Of a stretch of DNA of 6,034 bases, positions 5,351-6,034 are shown piece after piece. Both the position numbers and the translations under genes were made by a program. How positions within the stretch are numbered: the first letter of the stretch is position 1; each line of letters starts with the position of its first letter. The notes beneath the pieces were generated by a model. It was not told the origin of the DNA. It searched no databases and was given only the letters and a program-made list of their open reading frames with translations. The stretch is taken from assembly GCA_900754385.1 (NCBI GenBank), contig CAAECP010000070.1, forward strand, positions 1 to 6,034. Direction: 5' to 3'. This stretch comes from an uncultured Collinsella sp. GTDB lineage: Bacteria > Actinomycetota > Coriobacteriia > Coriobacteriales > Coriobacteriaceae.

Positions 5351-6034
5351 TTAGCGGTCCTCGCGTTGCGGCCCGGCTGCCTCGGCTGTCTTTACGCGGT
5401 TCTTGTCGATGTACATGTTTTTGTCGGCCTGGGAAAAGAGCTCGCGCATCGTAGGCGGTTCATCAAAATCACTGGAAAGCGCGAAGCCCACCGCATAGCT
5501 GATGGGCATGTCGGGGTGAGCCTCGGAATACTCGTTCACGTTCGCACGGACCCGAGCGAGACAGGACTCCACGGCAGCCCGATCGGAATCCCGCAGCACC
5601 GCGATAAACTCATCGCCGCCGTCGCGACCCACAAAGCACGTCTCCGACGCCACACTTCCCAGTTGTTGGGCAAAAGAGCGAATGTATTCATCGCCCTTCT
5701 CATGGCCGAAGTTGTTATTGACCATATGCAGATTGTTAAGGTCGAAGACGCACACCGCAACGGGCTCCTCCGCGGAGACAGGCTGCTCCTGCCCCAAGAT
5801 CTCCTCGCACTTGTTCTTGTTGGGCAGCCCCGTGGCTTCGTCGAGATAGACTTTGCTCTGCAGTTCTCGATTGAGCGCGGCGGTGCGCACCGCGCGAACG
5901 AGTTCGACCGCAAAGGTCGCCACCAAGCCCACGATGTCGATGATCACCAAGCCCTCGAGATAGTTGAGCGCCGACGCCTTCTCCTGAGAGTAGTCCTCTG
6001 CGAGTCGCGTAGCATCGTCGCAAATGCCAAAGAA
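5351..6034 (-). CDS. Membrane-anchored diguanylate cyclase (GGDEF), C-terminal part, cut by the window edge
   Basis: This protein is predicted to make the second messenger cyclic di-GMP from two GTP at the inner face of the membrane. The reading frame is open for 227 codons from the right edge to TAA at 5351-5353. In partial numbering, residues 1-28 look like the end of a sensor region, 29-47 (LVIIDIVGLVATFAVELVR) a probable transmembrane helix, and the GGDEF domain follows: DEATGLPN at 65-72, D98 (metal ligand) in FDLNNLHMVNNNFGHEKGD, N106 and D115 (guanine contacts), and the intact GGDEF at 139-143. The active-site residues are therefore kept. The RxxD inhibitory site is absent: the R and D positions are S130 and C133. 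A TTG at 5948-5950 could start a 199-residue protein, but it lies at the beginning of the membrane helix and the frame stays open upstream, so I prefer a longer gene. It converges on lysR across 43 bases. Confidence 0.9.
   Translation of the reverse strand, partial: FFGICDDATRLAEDYSQEKASALNYLEGLVIIDIVGLVATFAVELVRAVRTAALNRELQSKVYLDEATGLPNKNKCEEILGQEQPVSAEEPVAVCVFDLNNLHMVNNNFGHEKGDEYIRSFAQQLGSVASETCFVGRDGGDEFIAVLRDSDRAAVESCLARVRANVNEYSEAHPDMPISYAVGFALSSDFDEPPTMRELFSQADKNMYIDKNRVKTAEAAGPQREDR

Noticed and set aside
5332..5355. Possible terminator hairpin between the convergent lysR and GGDEF genes (GCTACCC with GGGTTTAGC)
   Set aside because: Seven pairs interrupted by a two-base bulge, overlapping the GGDEF stop codon and lacking a T-run on either strand. 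The 43-base junction shows no convincing terminator.
5948..5950. TTG as the start of a short 199-residue GGDEF protein
   Set aside because: The frame is open without a stop to the window edge, the TTG falls at the first residue of a membrane helix, and only a GAGG at about three bases precedes it. A longer protein cut by the window is more likely.

Overview
The window is G+C-rich and densely coding. It looks like a chromosomal segment of a high-GC Gram-positive gut anaerobe, most likely class Coriobacteriia (Collinsella-like). That placement is my impression from the style of the proteins and the short intergenic hairpin element; it was not checked by any search.

Layout from left to right. 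(1) At the left edge, on the minus strand, lies the N-terminal third of the transcription accessory protein Tex. It runs off the window at position 1. (2) After a 249-base intergenic region comes a three-gene minus-strand cluster, read from right to left: a short-chain dehydrogenase/reductase (3314-4195), an OFA-type major facilitator transporter (1989-3245) and a Gfo/Idh/MocA-family oxidoreductase (879-1919). The gaps are 68 and 69 bases, and a strong intrinsic terminator at 770-805 closes the unit. The second gap holds a perfect inverted repeat at 1950-1980. (3) A 233-base divergent control region (4196-4428) contains candidate back-to-back promoters, repeated TTGCAT motifs and an 8-bp inverted repeat. 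(4) A LysR-type regulator (4429-5307, plus strand) is transcribed away from the cluster. (5) At the right edge, convergent to the regulator, is the C-terminal part of a membrane-anchored diguanylate cyclase (GGDEF) that runs off the window at 6034.

The central part reads as one catabolic or biotransformation module. A LysR regulator sits divergently beside an operon of one carboxylate-type transporter and two NAD(P)-dependent oxidoreductases from different superfamilies. My working inference is that a small organic acid, polyol or sugar derivative is imported, then oxidised and/or reduced at one carbon by the SDR and the Gfo/Idh enzyme. That could be a redox-neutral epimerisation, with substrate/product exchange by the OFA transporter. 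The sequence does not reveal the substrate. No RNA genes, insertion sequences, CRISPR arrays or phage genes are visible.
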